A stretch of DNA of 64,000 nt, taken from Chloranthus sessilifolius. Lineage: Eukaryota > Streptophyta > Magnoliopsida > Chloranthales > Chloranthaceae. The stretch is taken from contig CM037593.1 in NCBI GenBank assembly GCA_021018995.1, positions 40,933,810 through 40,997,809 on the forward strand, given 5' to 3'. Positions 1 through 11,109 of this stretch are shown piece after piece. Under the pieces are notes generated by a model, which was given only the letters and a program-made list of their open reading frames with translations, did not search any database and was not told the DNA's origin. The position numbers and the translations under genes are program-made. How positions within the stretch are numbered: the first letter of the stretch is position 1; each line of letters begins with the position of its first letter.

Positions 1-2040
1 TTTTATCAAACAGTTGGGAGCTTTTTTGTTGTAATGGAGAAGAAAATACATGGATTTATGCAATGGCTAGGAGTTCCATCAGTTAGGATAAAGTGATAAA
101 ACTGTTGCTCCAACATAGATAAATGCTTTAATTGAAGCAACATCCCATTTCTTGATTTGCCATTATCTGCCAGGCTTTGTTTAACTCACACAAGGCTTGG
201 AAGTCGGCCTGCCCAACTTTCTGAATCCTCAAGTCAGGGATGCATCCATGTCACATATTTGTCCAATAAAGATTCAAGATCACTACCTATCATATCTGTA
301 AGAATAAAACCTGTCAATTGAGATAAAATATATAATTTATCTCGGCTTCTTTTGAAAAATTGGACTAATGAAATGCTTTGTGGCAATCTTAATAGGCTAC
401 TTTTGGGTTATAAGGTACTTTTCTTTTGACATTTTTTCACTATATCATTTTGTAGGCAATAGCCTTAACATTTTGCACAATAATAAGGATTTAAGAGCAC
501 TGCTCCCCAAGGGCATTACTGGGGCTATTCCTTCACATTGCATGTTTATAAATTGGTCTCATTCACTTTATTCTTGTTATGAAAAATGATTGCAAGTGAA
601 AGAAACACTATATTGACTGAATGTGCAGCATGGGCACTTCGTTTGTGAGAGTATGGGCACTGTATTAAAATTCAAGATTTGAAAAGAAACTCCCAAGTTC
701 CAAGTTAAAAAACTTCTCATCCCCTACCTTTTTTTGTATATTTAGGTACTTTTCTTTGCTCTATGACCTTTTCCCAACTTTCCTAATTTGGCCCATTTTT
801 GCCTAATTCTGTTTTGAGAGTCAACTTTTTATTCATTGATATCCATGATTTGCTCATGTGGCAAGGAAATTTGATGTTGATGTTGATGTTGCAGACATTG
901 TCCCCTGACATGCCTCTCAAACTTGCATCAGATACAATATTAAGAATGCTGAGAGCTTGAGTTCATCATCATCGCGAAGGCTAGGTAAGCTTTGTGGATG
1001 AAGGAGGATATATACGAATAACAAATAATAGAATGCTTGAGTTCTCGAGTCTGTTTTGTGTTCAAGTTTGAGTAAGCTGAGCCTGGGAAAAAACATCTAT
1101 AAAGTTGTTTTTTTATCGATAAAAAACATGTCTATAAAGTTGGCTATTGACTTAATTTATTGATGCAATCTAAGTTAGGATTTGCCAATCTAAGCCTCGG
1201 CCAAGTTAGGATTGTATCAGCAAGTGTTTGGTTTGCATCGTTCCCTTGATGCACTATATTCATGATAAATAAGTTCTATCAAGCATGAAGTGTTCTATTC
1301 TGCATGTATCAGCATGTATTCTAATCATTATGTTCAAGTTGGCATGTTAATGTATCCAATGTTCTTTTTTAGTTTTAAATTTTTTTATATTTTTTGTGCC
1401 ATTTGTACTGGCCTTGCCTTTGTATTTTTGCCTCTTTTTTTTTTTTATTCTTTTCTTTTCTTTTTGGTGGAGCATCTCGCTATGCTTTCTCTGATACGTT
1501 GTAGTTCCATTTTGATTAATCAAATTATGGCTTTGATGTGACTAAAAAAAAAGCTAATCAATCAATTAATCCACTTTTCTAATCAGTTGACCCACTTTCC
1601 TTTTATTAGAATATATAATGAGGGCAGTCAATTATTTTAGGAAATTTTTGTTGGACACACTGACATAATACTTGGGAACTTTTCATTTAAAAATATTGGA
1701 AGGTTGACAATATTGCAGTATGATTCCAGGTTTCTAATGTTGAGGGGCTGGTTCTGTGGCTCAACTGGAAGGTTAAAAAGCTATTCATAAGCTTGATAGT
1801 CTTATGATGCTATGTCAGTGAGGAGGGCTGATCACATTCATAAAAAATAGCAATTGGATAAAATTTTATCTTTAAGAGATCCATTGATAAATTCCCAAGA
1901 AACAAGACCTTGGTGAAAAAGTATCATGATAAAAAACCTTGCTGAAATATAATGTTAACAATAAATTTTAGGTTCTTGTATTGCATCCACTTAATTGATC
2001 ATTTCTCTTTAATATTATGTGCTGGAAATTTATTTGACAG
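1..2040 (+). other. AT-rich left edge, probably intron of the U2AF35-like locus
   Basis: No convincing open reading frame is seen. Poly-T tracts and scattered stops fit intronic or intergenic plant DNA. Around 1765-1837 there is a degenerate stretch on the plus strand whose order of words (GAAG..TTAAAAAG, then AGTCTTA, then GCTGATCACAT) resembles the U2AF35 RRM segment just before the first clear exon at 2041. It has in-frame stops and could be a decayed exon or chance. The real upstream exons (first zinc finger, start of the RRM) are not visible and may lie to the left of the window. Confidence 0.4.
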
Positions 2041-2982
2041 GTGGGTAATGTATATGTTCAGTTTAGGGAGGAAGAACATGCTGCAAATTCCCTTCACAAT
2101 CTAACTGGAAGATTTTATGTAGGTTGGGGGTGAAAATTAGAATAGATAAATGCAGTCCTTTTTTATTTTTGGTTATTAAAGATGCTTTCTATATAGTTGT
2201 GTACACCCTTGATTTGGAATATTCTCTGACTCCTATCTTTTTCATTTAATCTTGCATTTAGTAAATTATGCAATTGTAGTTCTCTCCATATTTATCAATT
2301 CATTGGTTTACTGTTGATTCAGAGTTTATCTCCCATCTTTTAACAATCAAGAAAATTCGTTATCACAGGGCGTCCAATCATTGTTGACTTCTCCCCTATG
2401 ACGGAGTTCCATGAAGCTACATGTAGGCAATACGAAGAGAACACTTACAACCGTGGTGGTTATTGCAATTTTATGCATTTGAAAAAAATTAGTAGGTGGA
2501 CCATCTTGCTAATCCATTGGTACACATTCATCCTATATATGCATTCATCACCAGTTTTGTGATGATAAAAAAATATTTTTGTCTGTTGTTGCTAGAGAGT
2601 TGAGACGGCAATTATTTGGGCGTAGTAGTCGGCAAAGGCACAGCCGAAGTAGAAGTGACAGCCCCCACAGGGCTCGCAGTTATGAAGACCACCGCTCACA
2701 TGGTAGCGGTGGTCATGGAAGAAAGTATGATGACAGAGACCACCATCATGATGACAGAGGCAGGCGGCCAAGGCGCTGAAGTCCTGGGCGTAGGAGGGGA
2801 CAAAGCAGGAGCCCTGTTAGGGAAGATAGTGCCGAGAGGAGGGCCAAAATTGAGCAATGGAACAGAGAGACTCTGGTGATAAGATTAATAGAAATTATGA
2901 CGACAATAGCGACAGGTATGGGCAAAATGGGGGGGATTACCATGAACAATAGCAACAACAACAAGGAGGGCATGGGTATTGA
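2041..2982 (+). pseudogene. U2AF small subunit (U2AF35)-like splicing factor, 3' part, broken
   Basis: U2AF35 recognises the AG of 3' splice sites in the nucleus. Three exon-like blocks with GT-AG introns are visible: 2041-2122 ([13 protein letters not shown], end of the RRM), 2369-2495 ([19 protein letters not shown], the second CCCH zinc finger, then LKKIS) and 2596-2982 (RELRRQLFGR followed by an arginine/serine-rich tail). Introns are 2123-2368 and 2496-2595, and the reading frame is kept across both, so this is not a processed copy. Breaks: TGA at 2777-2779 inside the RS tail, a frameshift near 2868-2871 after AKIEQWNRE, and a TAG near 2949. After the frameshift the expected Asp/Asn/Gly/Gln-rich tail continues to a TGA at 2982. 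The N-terminal half is missing or decayed. Family assignment is strong. Whether the truncated RS domain still works is unknown; pseudogene is the simpler reading. Confidence 0.8.
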
Positions 2983-3738
2983 TCCCCAGTGGGCTCTGGT
3001 TTGTCCCTCGCTCTTACTGGATTTATGCTATTCTGCTCCTTAGAAGAAAGGGTTGCATTCTATAAAAACTACCCCTTTAGTAAATATAGCTTATGGCCCA
3101 TTTTCCACTGTGCAAGTTCACAGTTCTGTCATATGGAAAGAAAAATCCTTCTTATTTTGGTTTTTTTTCCCTTTTTTCTCATCACTAGGGTGGGGGCTGA
3201 TTGGAGGTGCTTGACTGCTTGCATGCATAATGTGCAAAGTCAAACTTCTTGAGAATTTTTCCCATGGTAGTTTACTCAGCAATTTTTACCGCTGATGAAC
3301 TGAATTCCTGCTAATTTTAAGATACGCCAACAGCAAGCAATACTTATTAATTTGTATTGAAAATAAATGTATATTACCTTTTGAATATTCTACTATGAGA
3401 TTTGATCTTCAATTGTTAATGAGTTCACTGGGTGAGATTTGATCTTCAATGGTTATAACTCACTATTAGCAAGAAAATGGTGGCACCCATTACAAGGATC
3501 GGGTACCATGACAACTTTAGGCGTTATATAAAATATTTGGGCATGATTCAATACATATCGACCGTTTAAAATATGGTCAAAGGTGCACAAGATCATTGCA
3601 TCAAGTTTTGGGGGCATTACCTTATCTTTGACCCATCAAACAAAGGTTAAAAATCTATTTTGTTTTTTTAATCACTTGCCAAATGGTTGGTCCTCATAAA
3701 ATGGGTAGTATTTTGAGTTGATCATGCCACATGGCATG
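2983..3738. other. 3' flank of the U2AF35-like locus, no gene
   Basis: AT-rich DNA, possibly 3' UTR up to about 3300. An 18-bp word (tgagatttgatcttcaat) occurs twice, near 3397 and 3433. Nothing else recognisable before the LTR begins. Confidence 0.5.
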
Positions 3739-4323
3739 TGTAATATCCCGAAAAATTGAGCGTTGAACTTTGACCTCGGGATCCCTGCCCGATTGGTCGT
3801 AGGTTTGACCAAGTGATGGTCAAACATTGAATACATGAAGTGATGAACTGATGTGAGGCAAACGTGACCTAGGTGTAGTGAATGGTATTGGTTTAGAGCT
3901 ACATACACCTATCTCTAGTGTATGTGCTTAACACCGAAACATGAAGGAAGATATAAGGGTTTAATAACCCTAAAATTCCTTTTATTTGGATGTTGAAGAT
4001 AGAGTTAAGAAGAGAGAGAGAGGGAGAAAACAAGAAGAGTTATTGAGGCTAGAAGCTAATGCAAATCAAGAGGAGATTAGAGCATTGAATGCTGATTCAA
4101 CGCTTGAGGAGCCGTTGAAGCAAAAGCTGGAGCCCTAGCCATTCCAACCTAGATCTTGATCAATTTGAGATTGATTGAGGTAAGTTGTATTAGATTTCAA
4201 TACCTAGAGAGTTGATGAGTTAAATTCAGTCTAGCATAGTTAATATGATAGATTAAAGACTTAGAAAAAGAAAAATGAATGAGTTTTGGAAGAACAGCCC
4301 GAAAGGGGGCTAAATCAGGCTAT

Positions 4324-4732
4324 ATCGATTAATCAAAATCAAGGTTCGATTAATCGATTTTAGCCAAGAAGTTGAAAAGTCAAGGATGCCCGATTTCGAT
4401 TAATCAAATTGGATTTCGATTAATCGATTAATCGATTTGGAAATCGACTGGGTACCTCCAGTGGCTAGAGAAACAAGACCTCGGGAAATCGACTAATCGA
4501 GTTGAGAAATCGATTAATCGATTTTAGATTTCGATTAATCGATTTGGGATCGACTGATCGATTTTGGATTTTCGACCACTCGATTTGATAATCGACCTCA
4601 CTATGTTAGAAATTTTGATTAATCGATTTGGCATCGATTAATCAAATTTGAATCTCGATTAATCGATTTTGGGAATCGACTAATCGATTTGAGTTTCGAT
4701 TAATCGATTTTGAGAATCGATTAATCGACTTT
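4324..4732. repeat. Palindrome array inside LTR A, core CGATTAATCG
   Basis: Many irregularly spaced copies of the self-complementary word ATCGATTAATCGAT and one-base variants, separated by 5-25 bp of non-repeated sequence. It starts about 585 bp from the LTR 5' end. It is not a CRISPR array: spacer and repeat lengths vary and the host is a plant LTR. Confidence 0.85.
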
Positions 4733-5511
4733 GGTGGTTTTACTAAACTTTCTAGATTTATCTTGTGATTTATGGAGGGTCTAAGACCTTCTTTATTACA
4801 TCTTTAGTGATGTATTACATGTGTTGTGATGTACCATAGGTGGTACGTGTGAAGTGAGCACAAGGAGCTGCGTGAGACCTTGATGCTTGAACCTTCGGAG
4901 ACCTGAGGTAGGGAACACCTTGAACATGTACTTTAATTATAAGAGCATGTATGTAGTGATATAGATATCAAATTGAAAGTGTTTTAATTGTGAAAAGCTT
5001 TGTAAAATAGGTGTGTGTGTGACACCAAGAAAATGATCAAGGCATCAGTGTGATGCGAATAACTGAGACAAGCAAGTTAATGAAAATGAGGCATCCCCAG
5101 GGGATGAAAAAGTGATAAAGGCATCAAGAAGATGCGAGTAAATTAGACATCCCAGGGATGTAAATGTGATTGAATAATTACTGTTGAGGCCTAACTGATA
5201 TAAGATAGCACTTTACACGGTGAATTACTATATGTAAAGCACATGTTATTTTTATTATTTGAGGTTTGATTAGAATACCCCACCGACGTGGCGGGATACC
5301 CATGACTGACTCCGCAGGATATCCGTGACTGGTACGGTGGCCAATCTGTACACCAGTGCGGAGGTCTATCCGTACACAGTAAGCACATCCTAGGGATATT
5401 GAGTTGAGATTTAACCCCGCCGCCTATTGAGAAAGGGGATTGGGTAGTATTCCCAGGGAATACATATAACAATTGTCTATTTAGGCGACGATGGTGGGTA
5501 TTCCATCGGGG

Positions 5512-5530
5512 CTCGATGCTATATTGCTCG
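5512..5530 (+). promoter_or_regulatory. TATA-like box of LTR A
   Basis: GATGCTATATTGCTCG is conserved in all related LTRs: near 15001 (GATGCTATATATGCTCG), 56731 (GTGCTATATAG) and, inverted, near 18465 and 50437. Conservation in diverged LTRs and a position in the downstream half suggest the element promoter. No transcription start can be proven from sequence. Confidence 0.45.
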
Positions 5531-5791
5531 GGGATTACATAAGTTGAAGATTTAAGCTTTGCTTTAGGCCTGTTCAGTGTCATTCATGATAAATCAACAG
5601 TAAAGTAAGACATGCAATTTACCAATAAACTTAAATGCAAATCATTATCTTTTAAACTGTTTTCTAGCAAATGCATAGATACACCATGCTTAGAATATCA
5701 TGGAATATATGTGAGATTTTAATTTATATGTTCATTGTGTTGTTCCCTATTGAGCTAGGATGTAGCTCACCCTTTAGACTATACGTCACAG

Positions 5792-5895
5792 GTCCATTGT
5801 TAGCAGCGGCCGAGGCTTCGGGAGACGTAGATCCGGGTGATTCGGATTACGTGCCTGAGGACTAGTTGGAGCCTCCTCCTGAGGACTTCTTCTAG
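5792..5895 (+). other. Terminal-exon-like acidic reading frame in LTR A
   Basis: An acceptor-like ...CGTCACAG ends at 5791. After a two-base phase offset the frame reads PLLAAAEASGDVDPGDSD, then YVPED, then LEPPPEDFF and TAG at 5893-5895. This copy has an extra in-frame TAG at 5863-5865. The four other LTRs of the group have the same acceptor, phase and acidic composition; four of the five copies end in Phe-Phe-stop. It could be the last exon of an element transcript, or simply a conserved non-coding LTR block. The coding interpretation is inference. Confidence 0.5.
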
Positions 5896-6259
5896 GAGAC
5901 TCTGCTGTGTACTTTGACAAAGAGTAGTTTTGAGAGCTGATTATACGGCTTGGTATGTCAACCCTTTATTTGATAAACAATATAATTAAAGTAAATTTTT
6001 CTTTTGACGAACCATCTAGAGTAATCTGTTTATCACCGATGGTTCGGGTTGGTTCTCTGTTCATGCAGTGGCATGAAAGTAGAACTGTCTTTTTCATGTG
6101 CCAGTTGGACATATTAACTTTTTTCGCTTTATGCAATTATTTGCTTTATCTCTTTATTATTGCTTGTTATACCAATGTTCCGTACATAACTTTGGGGCAC
6201 GGTCTGAAGGATCGTGCTGATGGCACGAGTTTCGGGGTGCCAAAATTTGTGCTGTCACA

Positions 6260-7208
6260 GCATGTGATTCAGGCACTAGGATGTAGCTATCTTAGGCTTC
6301 AGACTCATTTCCCCTTCCTTATTATAAATCATTATTTTAAAGTATAAATTATAAGTCTTTTAAACTGCTGAGGGACATTTTAGTCGTTCAGCTAAAATTT
6401 TATATGGAGAAGTTGTTTGACCAAATAATAACTCTTATAGCACTAGCCCTCAAGTTGCTCTCTAATGACAATTACCAAACACCATCTCCAGTAACAAACA
6501 CTATGCAAGAGGCCACCACATAAAATCACTCTCTAGGGAGATGTCCACTATTCTAGGGAGTGTTGCCATACGCACCCATAGTATTTTGCACGGTCTTCTC
6601 AATTTATTTTTAAAAAAATAAAAAAAATTAAGCTGTCGGCGTAGAATATTTGAGTTATGGCGTCGGCTTACAACCGTCGACATATGTATTCGCCGATGGA
6701 TGTATCGCCGACGGCTTCAGCCGTCGGCGTAGAGATTCCAACCGTCGACGATGTTCTTTACCTACGGCTAGTGTAATCTACTCCGTTGGCTGCCATCCTC
6801 GTTCGATGTACGTACTTTTATTTGTAGTGTTAGTGGCCCATTTGAAAAGTAATGGTCATTAAATCAGATTCGGAAAAAAAACTCCGTCAAATATGTTTAG
6901 CCCCATCTTGATTGGTCGCCCGTAAATTTTGAGAGAAATCCGAGTATGGCACATAAACCGATAATTAGATCATATTTCTACAGTCATAGTATAATCACTG
7001 ATTGAATCGATTCTGAGGATTGTTTAAGAGGAACTTAAAAACAAAGGATTCTGAGTTTTATAAGAATCTGTCAGGAATTTGAGTAACTTAAGAACGCATA
7101 TGAGAAAAACCAGGAATCTGAGCCTGCTAAGAATCTGTCAGGATTCTGAGTGTCCAAGAATCTAAGCTTTTCTGGAAAAAATCAGGAAACACCTGAACGA
7201 GACCTTAA
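6260..7208. other. Intergenic DNA with a CACTA transposon end
   Basis: About 6620-6829 is rich in GCCGTCGGCGTAGA-type subterminal repeats, in both orientations, and ends with TTTGTAGTG at about 6829, the inverse of a CACTACAAA terminus. This is typical of CACTA (En/Spm) right ends. A matching left end was not found; CACTAG near 6451 lacks terminal similarity. From 7040 to 7160 the word AAGAATCTGTCAGGA recurs irregularly. No gene is seen. Confidence 0.55.
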
Positions 7209-7478
7209 GGGGTTGTTTGGATCTAGAAAATACATGATAAAATGTGGTGTAGTAAAACATTTTATCATGGATTTTGTTGTTTGTTTGGGTGTTTTTAAGG
7301 GTGGTAAATGTATCTCCTATTTACCACAAACACCAAAACATATTACCTCCCCCCTTCCTTCCCCTCCTCGAGAATAGGAGAGAAATGTAGTATTCCAGCA
7401 TATTACTGCAAGTTAGGAATACGTGATAAAAAATCAACAATTTTACCACATTTTACTAGGTTCCATCGAAACATACCC
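7209..7478. mobile_element. PIF/Harbinger (Tourist)-like MITE candidate
   Basis: A 270-bp AT-rich unit begins GGGGTTGTTTGGAT and ends with the approximate inverse (ATCGAAACATACCC). It is flanked by TAA at 7206-7208 and 7479-7481, the 3-bp target typical of this superfamily. The terminal repeats are imperfect, so the copy is old. No coding capacity. Confidence 0.6.
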
Positions 7479-8700
7479 TAAAAGGATCTCTCGCAAGGGA
7501 TTTCGTTATGATCTCCGTCAATATCTCTCTAGTGGGCACATGGTTAAAAAAATTTAATTTTATCTGATTTAATCTTCGACTTAGTGACTCTTAATCTTAA
7601 TGTCCTTTCAACTTTGGGTGATTTTCATATACTCATACTAAAGATTATGACAAAGGTGCTGTCAATCCTCAATGGAATGATGATCAAGGAGAAAAGGCAC
7701 TACTCGAGAGTCTAAGCATCATCCTTTATCATAATACAATAAGTGCTAAACTCGATTTCTAGTGTGACGTGCATAATTAGACGGATAACACCTGATTCGC
7801 CTCACTACATAAAAAATGTTGGTTGGGTTCATCATATACTATACATGATGCTCCTGATTGCACTTGCATAAAATTTAAAAAGCTCCCACGGGCCTTACAC
7901 ATTTTTAGCAAAGAATAAGATAATATCGATCATGAGATCTTTTCTACTACATAATGCTTCTGATTGCACTTGCATAAAATATAAAAAGTTCCCACATGCC
8001 TTACACATATTTAGCAAAGAATAAAATAATATCAATCCTAAGATGTTTTCTTCTAGGTCTTGCAAAAAATAGGGGATTGAAAAGATATCAATAGAAGTAC
8101 TCGAAGTTTCACTACAAAAAATGAGACTATTAGAGGGAGCCAAAAACTGCCGCTACTAACAAAAAACTGTTGTTATTAGTATTTCCACTACCAAAAATTG
8201 TCACTACAAAAAACCTGCTTTAACAGTAAGTGCCGCTGAAACGCCTTATTGTTGTAGTGATTCCACTAGAAATAAAATTTTTGAAATGAAAGTCATTCAA
8301 TGAAACAAGATAACTCATAGATAGTAAATACAAATATAAAAAGAATTTCTTAATGAGAAGGTAGTCACTCATTATTTTAATAGATATAAGTAATATATGG
8401 ATAAAGAGTTGAACGCATCGATTTAGGTTTCTTATAATGTGTTCAATTATTTTCAAAATCTACGGCACACTAAAAATAGAGAGTATTAACAATATGGTCT
8501 CTAATATAACACCCTAGAGGCATAGAGAATGTCATGAGGATAGTTCATGAAGCCATACAAATGTCACTATATCAAAGGAAATAAATTTAAATTAATATTT
8601 GGACCTATTCTTCTCACAAGCAAACATATTTTATTACATTTGCAATTAACACTAGTATTAACCCCCACACTACAAAAACTTCTTACTTTTAATTTCTTCT
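7479..8700. other. Intergenic DNA with CACTA-like terminal scraps
   Basis: CACTACAAAAAA occurs at 8110 and 8202, and TTGTTGTAGTG closes at 8259. The stretch 8202-8259 looks like a small deletion derivative of a CACTA element with both ends, possibly inside a second one starting at 8110. A sentence of about 45 bp around 7850-7900 is repeated near 7960-8015 (GCTTCTGATTGCACTTGCATAAAAT and neighbours). No gene. Confidence 0.45.
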
Positions 8701-8718
8701 AATGATTAGATATATTTT

Positions 8719-8935
8719 ACCCACCAAGGGTTGGCACAGTTGGGAGAGGACTTTGGTTTGTTACAAACAGGTCATGGGATCGAGTGTTGTCGTCTCCCTT
8801 CTATAATAACAGGATGCCCTGTAGGGTGTGTAAATCATGAAATACTCATTACGCGATGGGGGCAAGGGCATCCCTTAGGGATTAGTCCAAGCGTAAGCTT
8901 GGGATTGCCCTAAGTTATCAAAAGAAAAAAGAAAA
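8719..8935 (+). mobile_element. tRNA-derived SINE
   Basis: The unit carries a pol III A-box-like word (TTGGCACAGTTGGG, about 8731) and a B-box-like word (GGGATCGAGTG, about 8776), a tRNA-unrelated body, and an A-rich tail (AAAAGAAAAAAGAAAA). It is flanked by an 18-bp direct repeat, AATGATTAGATATATTTT, at 8701-8718 and 8936-8953. A long TSD, A-tail and internal pol III promoter together define a SINE. It would be moved by a LINE reverse transcriptase supplied in trans. Confidence 0.88.
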
Positions 8936-8953
8936 AATGATTAGATATATTTT

Positions 8954-10732
8954 CAATGATTAACTGCTCAATTTGAAAGCCCCACATACGCGATAGGCAT
9001 TACAAGGACAATGAAGATCAATTGATTAATTATTAAAAATCTTCACACTATTAGTCCTTATGATGTACATAACCTACGCCACTAGGTGTGTTTAAAATAA
9101 TAGTCTAATAAAAAAATCATCGTCAAATTTCCAGGTCTATGAAAACTATGCATAAACATCAGTGTATGTATTCTTAGTGTCTTGCCAAAGAAATTAGATG
9201 ATCCAAGAAAAAATTCAACACTCATATAAAATCATTTATCGACACTTTAATAGAATTTAAAAGTATTACTAATTAATAATAAGTTGAATAATTGTGTAGA
9301 AGCGACCGATGCAGACATAATGGTAACAACATCAATTGAAAGGATTTAACTCAGACTGTGATGCTTGAGTGTTCTTTTGACATGAAATCACTTCCATTAA
9401 TGCTAGGTGGAAGAGTGTTGCCAATGATTCATATTCTTCTCGCATTATAAATATCTAGCAACAAACTTCCCTCGCACTCCTCGTGGTTGGTATATTTTAA
9501 TTAGTATGTTACAACATTTTAGAAATTAGAATGTAATAACTTTTATAAGTTAAAAAAATATTATGTCACTGACATTGGTACTCAAATATAACAGAGTTTC
9601 TAGCACCATATTGAGACTTAAGTTGCCATCTACTTGATCCATCCATGAGACATGAAATAATTGTTCAATGGCATGCATTCATCGTTGATAAACGAACAAT
9701 AGCGTTTTGACGTTTTTTAGTCATGTTCGCCCACTTTGAAGGTCATGTCGCTAACTTTTGTTACATACATAGATGAAAATAATGTGTATAATCATTCATA
9801 ATTTCATTAGGCAATAAGCCTTGATTGATACAAAATTCTCATGATATTGTAAAGATAAGCAAAATATGATAATGAACTCGAACCTGGTAGAGTGGTAGGA
9901 TCTCATAGGCGTAGGGGGGTGGATGCAGTTCAAAATTCAATAGGTGAATCTATTTTAACCACCCATGATAATTACCAACGTAAATTTTAAACATTTAAAT
10001 TGTACTCACGAAATGATTTATGAATAATTTGATTAGCTTAAACTTGATGTATGAGTATATTCATTGAGTACAGAGTGAGGACTTGGTGCTTTTTGTGTAC
10101 ATTTTTAGTATTATTTATATTTATTATGCCAAGTATCCGAAGATGACAAATTTTAACCTTGATTGAAGGTGGAAAAGGTTGAATATGACTAATAGAATGA
10201 TGGTTAAAAATTACAATTAAAAAAAGACGAAACAACTTAAATGCAACACTCATTTCTATGAAAGCTTTTGTTATATACCTACGAGCTCAAGTAAAAGCTT
10301 TTATCAAACAGAGAAAGAGCTACTATAACCATGGTTTGAAATTTAAGTGTATTTCACACCGAGATGCAATGTAGAAGATATTTATTTTATATTTTAATTT
10401 TTATAATATAGTAGGCTAGTACACCATTAAATGTGTACTAATCATTATATTTGTACACACGACACTCTTTTATTGCATCGTATACTATCTATGTGATGAT
10501 CTCATGAACGGCTATCACATTGTATTCAAATCTGTGCACTATAATATCTATTACTATTATTAATTTGTAACGACTAACATGCTATGCAATTGATTTATAG
10601 GTGTGATTCTTAACTAAGATATGTTCCAATCATGCACAATCACTTGGACTGTTTAGAATGATAAAAAATATTTGTCACATGGCATAACAATGAAATATTT
10701 TTTAGGTTACTGCTATTGAGCCAGCAGGATTC
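8954..10732. other. AT-rich intergenic DNA, no gene
   Basis: Short spurious frames only. No RNA gene, splice-site series or terminal repeat could be supported. Confidence 0.5.
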
Positions 10733-11109
10733 TGAAAACGCCAACGTAAAACACCCCCTTGAAACCCCGAGACCGCATCGAATTAGACATGGAGATCATT
10801 TTTCGCCATAACCTTCCACACAATAGATCTTGAGACTATAACCATTCCATTAGACGGTCAATTTTCTATTCCACGTGGCATGGATACCCAAAAGGTAGCC
10901 CTAAAATCATATGCACACATCACACGCAAGTGTGATTGTAGGTCCATTGTTTTGGGATATGTACCACATGGAATAAAAAACTTACGGCCTGATGGTAAAA
11001 TCACAGTCTCAAGATTCGTTGTGTTGAAGAGGGGTGAAAAACAATCTCAATCGTCTAATTTCCAACAGTCAATGAGTTACAAGGGGTTGCACATGTTGGC
11101 GCTTTCATA
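10733..11109. mobile_element. Long-inverted-repeat element (MULE-type MITE candidate)
   Basis: The left part (TGAAAACGCCAACG ... GAATTAGACATGGAGAT) is matched in inverted order by the right part (...ATCTCAATCGTCTAATTTC ... TTGGCGCTTTCA). The arms are roughly 90-120 bp and diverged. The middle has no coding capacity. Target-site duplications were not resolved, so the superfamily is uncertain. Similar words recur in the elements at 12868 and 31502. Confidence 0.5.

Larger units (their letters stand above)
3739..6259 (+). mobile_element. Solo LTR of a Tekay/Del-like Ty3 retrotransposon, subfamily A
   Basis: A 2521-bp unit begins TGTAATATCCCG and ends GCTGTCACA. It is flanked on both sides by GCATG (3734-3738 and 6260-6264), a perfect 5-bp target-site duplication. 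No internal region follows, so this is a solo LTR left by LTR-LTR recombination. Relatives are the plus-strand LTRs at 13477 and 54789 and the minus-strand ones at 17732 and 33430. From the 5' end it contains a palindrome array (4324-4732), a donor-like GAGGTAGGGA motif at 4904, a TATA-like box at about 5519, a terminal-exon-like acidic frame (5792-5895) and a hairpin (6008-6049). Lineage is inferred from the complete relative at 54789, whose internal region carries a chromodomain integrase. Confidence 0.9.

Noticed and set aside
868-990. Possible exon with a C-x6-C-x4-H pattern (CRHCPLTCLSNLH) like the first U2AF35 zinc finger, or in another frame NIKNAESLSSSSSRRLG ending at a donor-like GGTAAGC
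   Set aside because: Cys/His spacing does not fit the U2AF35 finger, and both frames have nearby stops without a matching acceptor.
6451-6829. Complete small CACTA element starting at CACTAG 6451
   Set aside because: The left terminus shares only CACTA with the right end, and the 3-bp flanks differ (TAG versus TTA).
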